Positions 25,243 through 33,347 of a stretch of DNA of 34,605 bases are shown piece by piece. The position numbers and the translations under genes were made by a program. This DNA is from Gammaproteobacteria bacterium. Lineage in GTDB: Bacteria > Pseudomonadota > Gammaproteobacteria > UBA5861. Numbering within the stretch: the first letter of the stretch is position 1; each line of letters opens with the position of its first letter. The stretch covers positions 1-34,605 of the forward strand of contig JAKSCV010000099.1 of assembly GCA_022360445.1 (NCBI GenBank), given 5' to 3'. The notes under the pieces were generated by a model that ran no database searches, was not told the origin of the DNA, and saw nothing but the letters and a program-made list of their open reading frames with translations.

Positions 25243-26058
25243 ATGCCGGTCGCACGTTCAGCAAACACCACAAAAACAACTCATGCTCCGCAGACAGCGA
25301 TGAAATACAGCTGGATTCAAATGGTTGCAGCGACTCTGAGTCGATTTGACCTGGGAGTCGGCGGGCATTATGACACTGTTATTCACCCTTGCATATTGAA
25401 AGGACAACCCGGCTTCATTTATGAACGTGGGATTACTGAACTCTACCCTGGTCTTTTCAACTATTTAGAAAAACTGGCACAACGAAATCACCTGAAACTC
25501 CAGGAAAATCGGCGAATCGAGTCAATAGAGTTCAACGCTGAACGCCGGGAAATATGTTCACCTGTCATTGGATTAGGTGCATCTATCATGCTCAAGCAGA
25601 CAGCCATGGGTAAATCAGGGATCATTCCAAGTCCAGGCAATGTACTAAGAGGCAATCACACGCTCATTGACGTCAAGCACATCATCAATATTGCTGCTGA
25701 GGTCAAGCAAAAAGGCCAGCATCAGCTCATTGACGCCAACAGCATGATCAAGATCAAAGGCTCGGAGCGCGAAAAAGTCAATTACTACCAAGCCTGCTTG
25801 AAAAAAAACAATCGTAATAAGCTATACCATTATTTTGAAGGCCAGGGCTTTCATGCATTGGGATATATGTGTGGAGAACAATTTGCAGTAGAAGTACTAC
25901 TGGGCGGAGGGCCACTTAATGCACCAGGCATTTGGGGACCGTTACAAAGGATGTCAAAAGACCCTGTCGAGTTTCACCTTTTTATGGGACCGGGTACTCA
26001 GAATGGCTTTGGCATCCTCAAGTCTCGCTATATCCTTGATACCTTTAAAAATTCTTAA
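25243..26058 (+). CDS. Unrecognised protein, 271 residues
   Basis: A long open frame with AAGGA nine bases before its ATG. No signal peptide, no strong membrane segment and no domain that I can name. It contains a DTVIHPCILKGQPGFIYERGITELYPGLFNYLEKLAQ stretch, reading as a mixed alpha/beta fold, and a Lys/Asn-rich middle. The Gly/Pro-rich tail LGGGPLNAPGIWGPLQ ends in MGPGTQNGFGI. The tail has a faint likeness to the C-terminal end of saccharopine dehydrogenase-type proteins, too weak to use as a name. It lies 67 bp before the TraF_2-like gene on the same strand. It could be a fragment of a longer ancestral gene, since the N-terminal 20 residues look unstructured. Confidence 0.6.
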   Translation: MPVARSANTTKTTHAPQTAMKYSWIQMVAATLSRFDLGVGGHYDTVIHPCILKGQPGFIYERGITELYPGLFNYLEKLAQRNHLKLQENRRIESIEFNAERREICSPVIGLGASIMLKQTAMGKSGIIPSPGNVLRGNHTLIDVKHIINIAAEVKQKGQHQLIDANSMIKIKGSEREKVNYYQACLKKNNRNKLYHYFEGQGFHALGYMCGEQFAVEVLLGGGPLNAPGIWGPLQRMSKDPVEFHLFMGPGTQNGFGILKSRYILDTFKNS

Positions 26059-26125
26059 AGATTTATTTAACCTAATATCAGAACATGTCATGCCAAGAAT
26101 CAGTCATACAGTGAGGAGCGCTAGT

Positions 26126-27472
26126 ATGAAAAAAATGACTTTCGGACGTTTAAACGCTTGCTATCGATGGATCATCCTCATGAGTCTAGCCGTCTGTTTC
26201 CCCGGGCTTGCCTTGGCAGGTCAAGGACCTACCCAGACCTTAGGGCATGCCGTTAACCCCATTACCTCGCTCTACAGTACTTTGAATCCAGCGGCTAACA
26301 GCCTTTTGCTGGCTGACGACACCCACTACCGCTGGGGATATCTTTCTAACGTCGGACTCTCGGTTGAACTCGGTGAAGTTGACAATTTGATGGAAGAAAT
26401 CGATGAGCTTGCGGATGAGCTCGAGCGTGATGAGCTTACCTTTGACGAAGCCAATCGCATCATCACAAAATTCGATAGTCTGCTCAAACTCATGGGTGAA
26501 GAAGGTTACATCAGTACCCATGCTAATGCCGAAGTTCCGTTAATGCCGCTGCTATTCAAGATCAAAAAGCTCGGGGGCACATTCAGCTTTAATGCCGCAT
26601 TGGATGCATCCAGCGGCGCCTATGTACTGGATGCACCTTTAACCTATAACGCTATTGAAGAAGAACTGGAAACCGCCACATCCCTTTACATCAAATCAGG
26701 GCTGTCACAAGCACTGTCTCTTGGCTATAGCCGACACCTGTTTGACCTCGAAAGTTCTCAGGTTCCCTCACTGTCAGGCCTTGTGTTTGGTGGAGCTCGA
26801 CTCACAGCTTACCGCATGGAGTTGAGTAAGCAAGTTGTCGCGCTCGACTCGCTTGATGATGACGATGTTGGCGATGCGATTGCCGACAGCTACGACGAAA
26901 ATACGAAAACAACCAGCAATATTGGCCTGGACCTTGGCCTTATTTATCGCGGAAAGAACATCCAAGCAGGAGCCACTCTTTACAACCTCAATGAGCCCGA
27001 GTTTGACTACGGTCCGGTTGGCATCAGCTGCTCACAGTACCCTGATAACTCGGCCAAACGGCGGAATTGTGTCGCTGCACAATACTTTGCTGCATCTGGC
27101 GAAATCAATTCAAAAGAAACCTACACTCTTTCGGCACAACTCACACTTGATACGGCTGTACAAACCGAAGACAGACACTGGCAACTGGCCAGCAGCTTAG
27201 ACACGAACGCCGTCTACGATGCGGTCGGCAATGAACGGCAACTTTTTAATCTGTCAGCATCATATTTCTCAAATAGCCACTGGCTCCCATCGATTCGTTT
27301 AGGCTACAGCAAGAATCTGGCTGGCAGTGAGTTATCCATGTTACACGGTGGCCTCACACTGTTTGGTGGCACCCATATCGATTTTGCATACGGACTTGAA
27401 ACAGTCGAAATTGATGGAGACAAAGCCCCTAGGAGCTTTGGATTCAGCTTTGGATTCGAGCGTGCTTTTTAA
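26126..27472 (+). CDS. TraF_2-like outer-membrane beta-barrel protein
   Basis: 448 residues from ATG 26126, which has GAGGAG seven bases upstream; the longer frame from 25919 overlaps the previous gene and is rejected. A signal peptide ends LALA at residue 31. Residues 37-56 (HAVNPITSLYSTLNPAANSL) match the start of proteins labelled conjugal transfer protein TraF, which are in fact barrel-like and often chromosomal. An acidic helical insert lies near 85-115 (EVDNLMEEIDELADELERDE). Alternating beta-strands continue to the terminal Phe (SFGFSFGFERAF), an outer-membrane assembly signal. Followed 40 bp later by a lipoprotein gene, so probably co-expressed. True role unknown. Confidence 0.75.
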   Translation: MKKMTFGRLNACYRWIILMSLAVCFPGLALAGQGPTQTLGHAVNPITSLYSTLNPAANSLLLADDTHYRWGYLSNVGLSVELGEVDNLMEEIDELADELERDELTFDEANRIITKFDSLLKLMGEEGYISTHANAEVPLMPLLFKIKKLGGTFSFNAALDASSGAYVLDAPLTYNAIEEELETATSLYIKSGLSQALSLGYSRHLFDLESSQVPSLSGLVFGGARLTAYRMELSKQVVALDSLDDDDVGDAIADSYDENTKTTSNIGLDLGLIYRGKNIQAGATLYNLNEPEFDYGPVGISCSQYPDNSAKRRNCVAAQYFAASGEINSKETYTLSAQLTLDTAVQTEDRHWQLASSLDTNAVYDAVGNERQLFNLSASYFSNSHWLPSIRLGYSKNLAGSELSMLHGGLTLFGGTHIDFAYGLETVEIDGDKAPRSFGFSFGFERAF

Positions 27473-27512
27473 ATGAACGATTTACTTACACAACGCCGAA
27501 AGAGAAATCCGT

Positions 27513-29081
27513 ATGAACTTCCCCTACAAAGTCACACGCTTGTGTGCGGCCATCAGTACCGCACTTTTGATCTCATGTAACGCTGAGGACCCTGACACCA
27601 GCGCCGCTGACAGCGCCACGATCACCGGGATTGCCATTGATGGCTACATTGCCTACGGCACCGTTTACGTTGATGCCGACAATGATAACCGCCTGAGTGT
27701 AACAGACTCCCGGGCACTGACAGACCAAGACGGTTACTTTTCTTACAACCCCACCACCGGGGAAAACTACTGCGCCGACAACGCCAGCGCTCTTGAAAAA
27801 CGCTATTGCTTGCGCGCCTATCGGCACATGGAAAACGTCACTTTACGCATTGTGGGGGGTTACGACACCCAGACAGGTGAAGCCTTTGGTGGCAGCATGT
27901 CAACACGCATCGCATCAACATCAGAATCTGTAGGGCACACAACGATCACACCGCTGAGTTCCCTTCTCGCAGGCATAAGCCAGGACGACCAACCAGCTAT
28001 ACTGGTTGCCCTGGGATTGACGGAGAGCGACCTTAGCATCGATTACTTAAGCAGCACAGACTACAGCAGCCAGATTTTTACAAAAGCACTTCAACTCCAT
28101 AAAAGTGTTGTTTTACTGAACGAACTGTTTAAAGATCACTACGAAGACAGTGAGACATCTCCGGCTGATCTCAGCCCCTACATTTATACAGAAATTGCCA
28201 AGCAACTGCAGTCAAGCCAGCATTTCACAATCTCAGAAACGTTGCTCTCTAACATCGATGATGCGATTCGGGAAAGCCTGAAAAATGATGACAAGCTGCC
28301 AGCCATGTTTGATACAGCCCATCAGGATGCTCAACAAACAATCACCCGTACCGATCAAATTCAAACGATGATCTCACAGCTGCTTGACGGTACGAATCAA
28401 ACAGTCGGCGTTGCCGCAGCACGCGCTGTGGAAGTGGCCGTCCAGAAAATACTCAATAAGGAGCCAGAGGCTTCGATCAACAGCGCGATACCCGACAACA
28501 TCACCGCCGGAACATTGCCACAAAGTGAACTGGCCAGTTACCTGACAAAGCTATCAGATGAGACCGTTGACCTTCAGGTGCTTGTCGAATCAAGCGCTCC
28601 CGAAGTGGATGTAGAGCATGCCGCACCAGACTCATCAGAAGCATCACAGCTCAACACACTCAACGGTTATCGTATTGCCTTCGACTATGCTGAAGATACA
28701 GCAGACGGTAAAATCGTTTTCCTCTTTGATGGTGAGTCACATATCCCTGAAGGGGACGTATATGGCTGCATAAAATACACAGATACAGCAGACACTCAGT
28801 ATGATACGCAAGGCACCTTAATGACGGGACACTGGTCCGCCATGCCCGGCAATAATTATGCGGTTCTTTTGGATGTCAAACTTGGCTCAGAGGCCATCCA
28901 GCAGCAACTGGTGATGAAAAGCATCGGGATTGACGGAGGAACATCGAACCATCAATTCCGTTTCGAATTTGCCGGAAAATATGGTGTCTGGGAAAGCGAA
29001 GACGGAGTCACCTCTGTGGCAGATTCCAATCAAATCCCGCAAGATTCAACAGCCTGCTCAGCATACTTTAATCATCAGTAA
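27513..29081 (+). CDS. Predicted lipoprotein, 522 residues
   Basis: Signal peptide with lipobox LLIS-Cys22, so predicted lipid-anchored. After a short linker comes ITGIAIDGYIAYGTVYVDADNDNRLSVTDSRALTDQDGYFSY, a carboxypeptidase-regulatory-like or thrombospondin-like beta motif often found at the start of bacterial surface lipoproteins. A mostly helical, Asp/Ser-rich body follows. It ends in a small beta domain with Cys pairs (YGCIKY, TACSAYF). No catalytic motif is visible. It is downstream of the TraF_2-like barrel and may work with it at the outer membrane. Confidence 0.78.
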   Translation: MNFPYKVTRLCAAISTALLISCNAEDPDTSAADSATITGIAIDGYIAYGTVYVDADNDNRLSVTDSRALTDQDGYFSYNPTTGENYCADNASALEKRYCLRAYRHMENVTLRIVGGYDTQTGEAFGGSMSTRIASTSESVGHTTITPLSSLLAGISQDDQPAILVALGLTESDLSIDYLSSTDYSSQIFTKALQLHKSVVLLNELFKDHYEDSETSPADLSPYIYTEIAKQLQSSQHFTISETLLSNIDDAIRESLKNDDKLPAMFDTAHQDAQQTITRTDQIQTMISQLLDGTNQTVGVAAARAVEVAVQKILNKEPEASINSAIPDNITAGTLPQSELASYLTKLSDETVDLQVLVESSAPEVDVEHAAPDSSEASQLNTLNGYRIAFDYAEDTADGKIVFLFDGESHIPEGDVYGCIKYTDTADTQYDTQGTLMTGHWSAMPGNNYAVLLDVKLGSEAIQQQLVMKSIGIDGGTSNHQFRFEFAGKYGVWESEDGVTSVADSNQIPQDSTACSAYFNHQ

Positions 29082-29204
29082 ATCAACGTACAAACCTCCC
29101 AGCGCCTGTCTTCTCATTGAGTAGGCGTTGGGGCATGTCACTGATAACGCATCCATCAAAATACGTTGTGGTCGCGAGTATAAAAATCAATGGCAAGAAA
29201 GTGC

Positions 29205-29369
29205 CTAGGGAGCCTCTGATTAGGTTCATATTGTTTCTACGTGGACCTGAAGTGTGCAGTTGCAAGGTGCAAAGCGAAGGCAGTAACCTTAACTCCTTGG
29301 AGAGATGTGCAACGCAGCAAGTGCGTACTTCAGGCCTCGTCCTTCAGGGCTTAATCAGAGATTCTCTAG
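29205..29369. mobile_element. MITE-like element, copy B (165 bp)
   Basis: Left end CTAGGGAGCCTCTGATTAGG; right end on the other strand CTAGAGAATCTCTGATTAAG (16 of 20 identical). The interior matches copy A at 15485 in order and orientation and holds a second inverted pair (TGAAGTGTGCAGTTGC with GCAAGTGCGTACTTCA). The CTAG at 29366-29369 contains the stop codon of the minus-strand GGDEF gene. No coding capacity. The remaining 120 bp up to the lipoprotein stop hold one weak inverted repeat (CAGCGCCT / AGGCGTTG, 29100-29130) without a T run. Confidence 0.75.
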
Positions 29370-30364
29370 CCAACAGCCTGCCCTTCATCCGTTCCACCAT
29401 CTCGATAAATATTGGCCTGGTTTCTGCCATTTTTCTTGCCGAGATACAGGGCTTGGTCGGTTTTTTCCAGCCAGTCTTCATGTCCAGGTATGGATGTTGC
29501 CATCTCACAAATACCCAGGCTAATAGTCACTTTAATTTCTCGTCCTTCGTGTAAAACGAGGGCTTGCTCAACACTTTTTCGTAAGCGCTCACAGAATACC
29601 AAAGCAGAAGCCGCGTCGGTTTCTGTCAAAATAACGCCAAACTCTTCCCCGCCATAGCGCCCAGCCACATCAGTTGACCGGATGGTATTCCGCAGGTTTT
29701 GTGAAACCATTCGGATCACCTCATCACCAGCCTGATGACCGTAGGTATCATTCACCTTTTTAAAGTGATCAATGTCAAACATAACCAGCGAGCTTTGAGC
29801 AGCATAGCGTTTGCAGCGATCAAATTCAGCCACCAGGCACTCTTCCCAGTAACCGCGGTTATTCAATGCTGTCAAGCGGTCCGTACGGCTTAATGCTTCA
29901 AGTTGATGGTTGGACTTTTCCAGCGATTTTTTACCGACGGCAATGTCTGTGACATCATACACCAGCAAACACACATGGTTAACTGAGCCATCAGCAGAAG
30001 CCAGCGGGCTAATCACGATGTTTTGAAACATGTAAGGCTCAGTACCGGTAATGGGACGGTAATTCTTGAATTTAAATAAATAGGGACGTTGCTCCCAAAT
30101 GATAAAGGAACGGTTTTTAAGCAGAAAAACCGACCCCAGTTTGTGTTCCAACCAATCCTGTTCAACTTCTGGAAAAATTTCAAATACCGTTTTGCCTTTT
30201 GTGTAGTGCGCCGATAAGCCACTGTGATTATGCATAAAGCTGTTCCAGAGCTGAATCTTGTGACCGCGGTCGAGCACGATGAGGCCAACATCAATTGTCA
30301 TTAACAAGTCCATTAGCCAATGGAACTCTTTCAGATCAGCGGTATTTGTGCTTTGGCTCATCAT
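29366..30364 (-). CDS. PAS-GGDEF diguanylate cyclase
   Basis: 332 residues. The N-terminal PAS domain (about 15-140: VGLIVLDRGHKIQLWNSFM through LLVYDVTDIA) is followed by a short helical linker and a GGDEF domain. The active motif is GGEEF at 238-242, with RSTD at 229-232 five residues before it, an intact RxxD inhibitory site. DIDHFKKVNDTYGHQAGDEV completes the nucleotide pocket. It should make cyclic di-GMP with product inhibition. Its ATG overlaps the stop of the upstream response regulator by one base (TAATG), so the two are translated together. The stop codon TAG is inside the CTAG end of MITE copy B. Confidence 0.92.
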   Translation of the reverse strand: MMSQSTNTADLKEFHWLMDLLMTIDVGLIVLDRGHKIQLWNSFMHNHSGLSAHYTKGKTVFEIFPEVEQDWLEHKLGSVFLLKNRSFIIWEQRPYLFKFKNYRPITGTEPYMFQNIVISPLASADGSVNHVCLLVYDVTDIAVGKKSLEKSNHQLEALSRTDRLTALNNRGYWEECLVAEFDRCKRYAAQSSLVMFDIDHFKKVNDTYGHQAGDEVIRMVSQNLRNTIRSTDVAGRYGGEEFGVILTETDAASALVFCERLRKSVEQALVLHEGREIKVTISLGICEMATSIPGHEDWLEKTDQALYLGKKNGRNQANIYRDGGTDEGQAVG

Positions 30365-31395
30365 TAGGCCCCATCTCCCAAAAAGGAAAGACGCTCATTC
30401 AAAATATCCATCGAGTCGCCGGTTATCAGCAGCAGCAAGTCACAGGTGATGTGGTAGTTTTCAATCTCATAAGTCACCTCAATCGCCAGCATTTTGTGCC
30501 AGTGAGAAGCATTCGCCTGGAGCAAATCGGGGACATAAACATGCTGTCCGAGTACGACAGGATGGCCTTGGCTGAACTGCATATCCAATTGAGATGCAAA
30601 ACCATTCAGAAAAGCGCCCGTTAAGATACTGGCAACATCCATTAACAGCTCCAACTCCACCGCATGTGACAGCTCGCCCTTGTAGTTCAGCAATGTGGCC
30701 ATATCTGCAAAGCTGGAGTCGTCAAATATCAAAAGAGCCTCTCCAGCCACGCCCGAACCAATAAAACCTTGGCAAACTGCAGAGTAGGTGCTGTTTTCAG
30801 TGGAGAGGGAAAGCGCCATCTGTAACTCACTCACTTCCAGCATATTCACACTGGGAACAGGCAGTTTTACAAAGACGTTTAACAAACGGGCCAGTGAATC
30901 ACCGGCCTGCCCCATGGCCACATTGCACACCTCCTGTATGCAGTCTGTGAATTGGATGTTTTCTACAATGGGCAGGGCCCTTTTAGAAGATTCAACTGTT
31001 TTTGGGCTATCCTCCGTGTTAGCGGCAGGTTGATACAAGCCATAATTCTGCAAAAACTCAATCAACTCATGGCCATTAAACGGTTTTTTCAAAAAGCCGA
31101 TAGCCCCCAGCTTTTTAACCCGTGCTTCGGCTTCTGGCTGAATATCCCCAGACACCACAATGGTGATGGTTTGTAATTTTTTTTCTAACATGCTTTCCAG
31201 AGCCTGATAGCCATCCATAACCGGCATATTCAAGTCCAGAAAGGTAATTTCTGCACGGCCTGCCTCAACAGCCTCTACCGCTTCTTGGCCATTTTGGGCA
31301 AAGGAGACCTCAATATCCCAGTCCTCCGGTAAGCGCTGTGCCATCTGCTTTCGCGCAACACTGGAGTCATCACATACCAACACGGGAACCGTCAT
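30364..31395 (-). CDS. Response regulator with C-terminal CheC/CheX-type domain
   Basis: 343 residues. The receiver domain 1-120 has Asp9-Asp10, phosphoacceptor Asp54 (FLDLNMPVMDG), Ser82 and Lys104 (LKKPF). After a linker, residues 148-340 resemble the CheC/CheX phosphatase fold. The first active-site helix reads QEVCNVAMGQAGDSLA, keeping E-x2-N (Glu155, Asn158) with Pro at the x22 spacing. The second, LLMDVASILTGAFLNGF, has Asp and Ser where CheC has Glu and Asn, so it looks inactive. The protein may dephosphorylate itself or another receiver. It is first in a two-gene operon with the PAS-GGDEF cyclase, linking phosphorelay signals to c-di-GMP. Confidence 0.85.
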   Translation of the reverse strand: MTVPVLVCDDSSVARKQMAQRLPEDWDIEVSFAQNGQEAVEAVEAGRAEITFLDLNMPVMDGYQALESMLEKKLQTITIVVSGDIQPEAEARVKKLGAIGFLKKPFNGHELIEFLQNYGLYQPAANTEDSPKTVESSKRALPIVENIQFTDCIQEVCNVAMGQAGDSLARLLNVFVKLPVPSVNMLEVSELQMALSLSTENSTYSAVCQGFIGSGVAGEALLIFDDSSFADMATLLNYKGELSHAVELELLMDVASILTGAFLNGFASQLDMQFSQGHPVVLGQHVYVPDLLQANASHWHKMLAIEVTYEIENYHITCDLLLLITGDSMDILNERLSFLGDGA

Positions 31396-31729
31396 AATTT
31401 ATACCTAAAAGCTGCGTTTCAATTTCTTATCGTCCTTACGGGTATATAGACTGTTTGTCACAGATCTTTAATAATTATTTCAAATAAATATGATGAGATC
31501 GTCGGTCTAAAGACTTCATAACTCAGCCAGGCGTTCACCAAAGCGACGGAGATAGGTGGGCTTACAGTCAAAGCCTAAAAAATGACCGTTGGTATACCCA
31601 GTTGGGCAGCTCGTCAGGCACCTGGTCATTTAGTGGACTCAGCATGAATGAAAACACCGTACTATCTACATGCTGACAGGCACGTAGGATTTAATCAGCA
31701 ATCGACTTAAATAAGTAGGAACCAACCTC
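31396..31729. other. 334-bp intergenic region with an inverted repeat, no gene seen
   Basis: Divergent spacer between the regulator operon and the OmpA-type lipoprotein. It contains one perfect 8-bp inverted repeat, AAATGACC at 31580-31587 with GGTCATTT at 31624-31631, enclosing 36 bp, and an AT-rich near-palindrome around 31470-31490. I could not identify a convincing -35/-10 pair, an RNA gene or a small reading frame with a ribosome site. Confidence 0.4.
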
Positions 31730-33145
31730 ATGAAATCGGTCAAAAAAATTATAATCTTCAGCTCATTTCTGATGCTGTTAAGCAGCTGCGCTGGCCCTCA
31801 AAAACTCTCGCAACAGGCGATCTTTGAACAATACCCCGGCATTGCAACACTGAAACAATTGCTCGACAAAGGCAAAGAAGACGAGTTAATGCTCTTTGCT
31901 CCGGCGACCTATCAGGAAGCAGTGGAAACGTATGAACAAGCGATTGAAAGTGGCAAAAGTCGCAGCGCAGAAACGCCCGCCATTGCCCAAAAAGGTCAAA
32001 AAGAGCTCTCGCGTGCGCAGTCCATTGCTGCTCAATCCAAAGATATTCTTGAGGAAGTTGTCATTGCCCGGGAAAAGGCCAAAAAAGCCAATGCAGATCA
32101 AGTCAAAAAGGCTGCGTTTGGTGAAGCTGAGGACGAGTTATTAACACTCACTCGACTCATCGAAGCGAACAGGATTAGCAAAGCCCGTGAAGGCCGTGCG
32201 GATCTCATACGTCAATACAGCGCACTAGAATTGTCTGCGGTCAAAGAAACAACAGCTGCTAAAGCACGGGGAGCCATTCTCGTCGCAAAAAAACAAAACA
32301 TCGACAGGCTAGCGCCCAAAACACTCAAGTTAGCCGAAGAAGAACTGGCACTGGCGACCAGTACGCTGGAAGCTGATCTGGATAATAAAGAGAAAGCCGA
32401 CCGGCATGCCGAAAAAGCACTCTGGCATGCTCAAAGAGCAACAGAAATTGCGGACATTATTACCAACTTTCGCCAATCCGACTACTCATCTGAAGACATT
32501 GTGCTCTGGTATCAACAGCAAGTTGCCAAGATCGTGGAGCCTTTGGAAAAAAATGTCATTTTCAACCAAAACAATAAACTGGTGGTCAACAGCTTGAATG
32601 CGCAGATTCACAATCTCATTCAGGAAAACCATCACCTGGCGGCATCTCTTCAAGCCTCAAAAGACGCTTCACTGAGCGCCCAACAACAAACAGAAGCCGT
32701 GAAGCGACGTAACCAGGCCTTAGTCGCTAAATTTAACTTTGTCAGCAAACTTTTCAGCGCCGATGAAGCCGACGTTTACCAACAAGGCAACAATGTCTTA
32801 ATTCGCGCGCATGGGTTCTCATTCCCGACTGGGCGCAGTGAGATCATGTCAAACAACTTCGGCCTATTGAATAAAATAACAGAAGCCATCAATCAGTTCC
32901 CGGGATCAAAAGTGGTCATTTCCGGACACACTGACAATCAAGGCGGTGATGCTGCAAACTTCAGTCTCTCCCAGGCCAGAGCACAAAAAGTGGCTAAGTT
33001 TCTGAGTGAAGTCGGCAAGCTGAATACAAAGAATTTATCGTGGGTGGGCTATGGTAAAACTCGTCCCGTTGCCAGCAACGAAACGTCGAGCGGACGCGCT
33101 GCGAACCGCCGCGTAGAAATTTTGATTGTCAACGAAAGGCAATAA
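31730..33145 (+). CDS. OmpA-domain lipoprotein with helical DUF4398-like N-terminal region
   Basis: 471 residues. The lipobox LLSS-Cys20 marks a lipoprotein. Residues 45-330 are rich in Ala, Glu, Lys and Gln, with long heptad-like helices (DUF4398-like repeats such as YQEAVETYEQAIESGKS and AEEELALATSTLEADL), probably an extended periplasmic stalk. The C-terminal 110 residues are an OmpA peptidoglycan-binding domain (GFSFPTGRSEI, ISGHTDNQGGDAANFSLSQARAQKVAKFL, GYGKTRPVASNETSSGRAANRRVEI). It likely tethers the outer membrane to the cell wall. A terminator follows at 33158. Confidence 0.88.
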   Translation: MKSVKKIIIFSSFLMLLSSCAGPQKLSQQAIFEQYPGIATLKQLLDKGKEDELMLFAPATYQEAVETYEQAIESGKSRSAETPAIAQKGQKELSRAQSIAAQSKDILEEVVIAREKAKKANADQVKKAAFGEAEDELLTLTRLIEANRISKAREGRADLIRQYSALELSAVKETTAAKARGAILVAKKQNIDRLAPKTLKLAEEELALATSTLEADLDNKEKADRHAEKALWHAQRATEIADIITNFRQSDYSSEDIVLWYQQQVAKIVEPLEKNVIFNQNNKLVVNSLNAQIHNLIQENHHLAASLQASKDASLSAQQQTEAVKRRNQALVAKFNFVSKLFSADEADVYQQGNNVLIRAHGFSFPTGRSEIMSNNFGLLNKITEAINQFPGSKVVISGHTDNQGGDAANFSLSQARAQKVAKFLSEVGKLNTKNLSWVGYGKTRPVASNETSSGRAANRRVEILIVNERQ

Positions 33146-33157
33146 CCCAAACTGACG

Positions 33158-33188
33158 CGGCAGCCCGTTTTTAGGGCTGCCGGTCTTT
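33158..33188 (+). terminator. Rho-independent terminator after the OmpA-type lipoprotein
   Basis: CGGCAGCCC and GGGCTGCCG form a perfect nine-bp stem with a seven-base T-rich loop. The following GTCTTTAA is only a short T run, so termination may be moderate. It lies 12 bp after the stop codon. Confidence 0.75.
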
Positions 33189-33347
33189 AACCCGAAAAAG
33201 TAAAAAAACCAACCTCAGCCCACGCAATCAGACCTGGGCTCTCGTTCCCAAGCGACTTGCTCTATTCATAGCCATAGCCATCACTTGTCATTATGATGAT
33301 ACTGAGTATTCATCCACAACATAATCAAAAGGGATACCAAACCCAGT

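Noticed and set aside
25919-26125. Long N-terminal extension of the TraF_2-like protein
   Set aside because: Would overlap the preceding gene by 140 bp and bury the signal peptide 85 residues inside; the ATG at 26126 has a strong ribosome site.
29100-29130. Inverted repeat after the lipoprotein gene as a terminator
   Set aside because: Eight-bp stem with one G-T pair and a 15-base loop, and no T run on either side; too weak to call.
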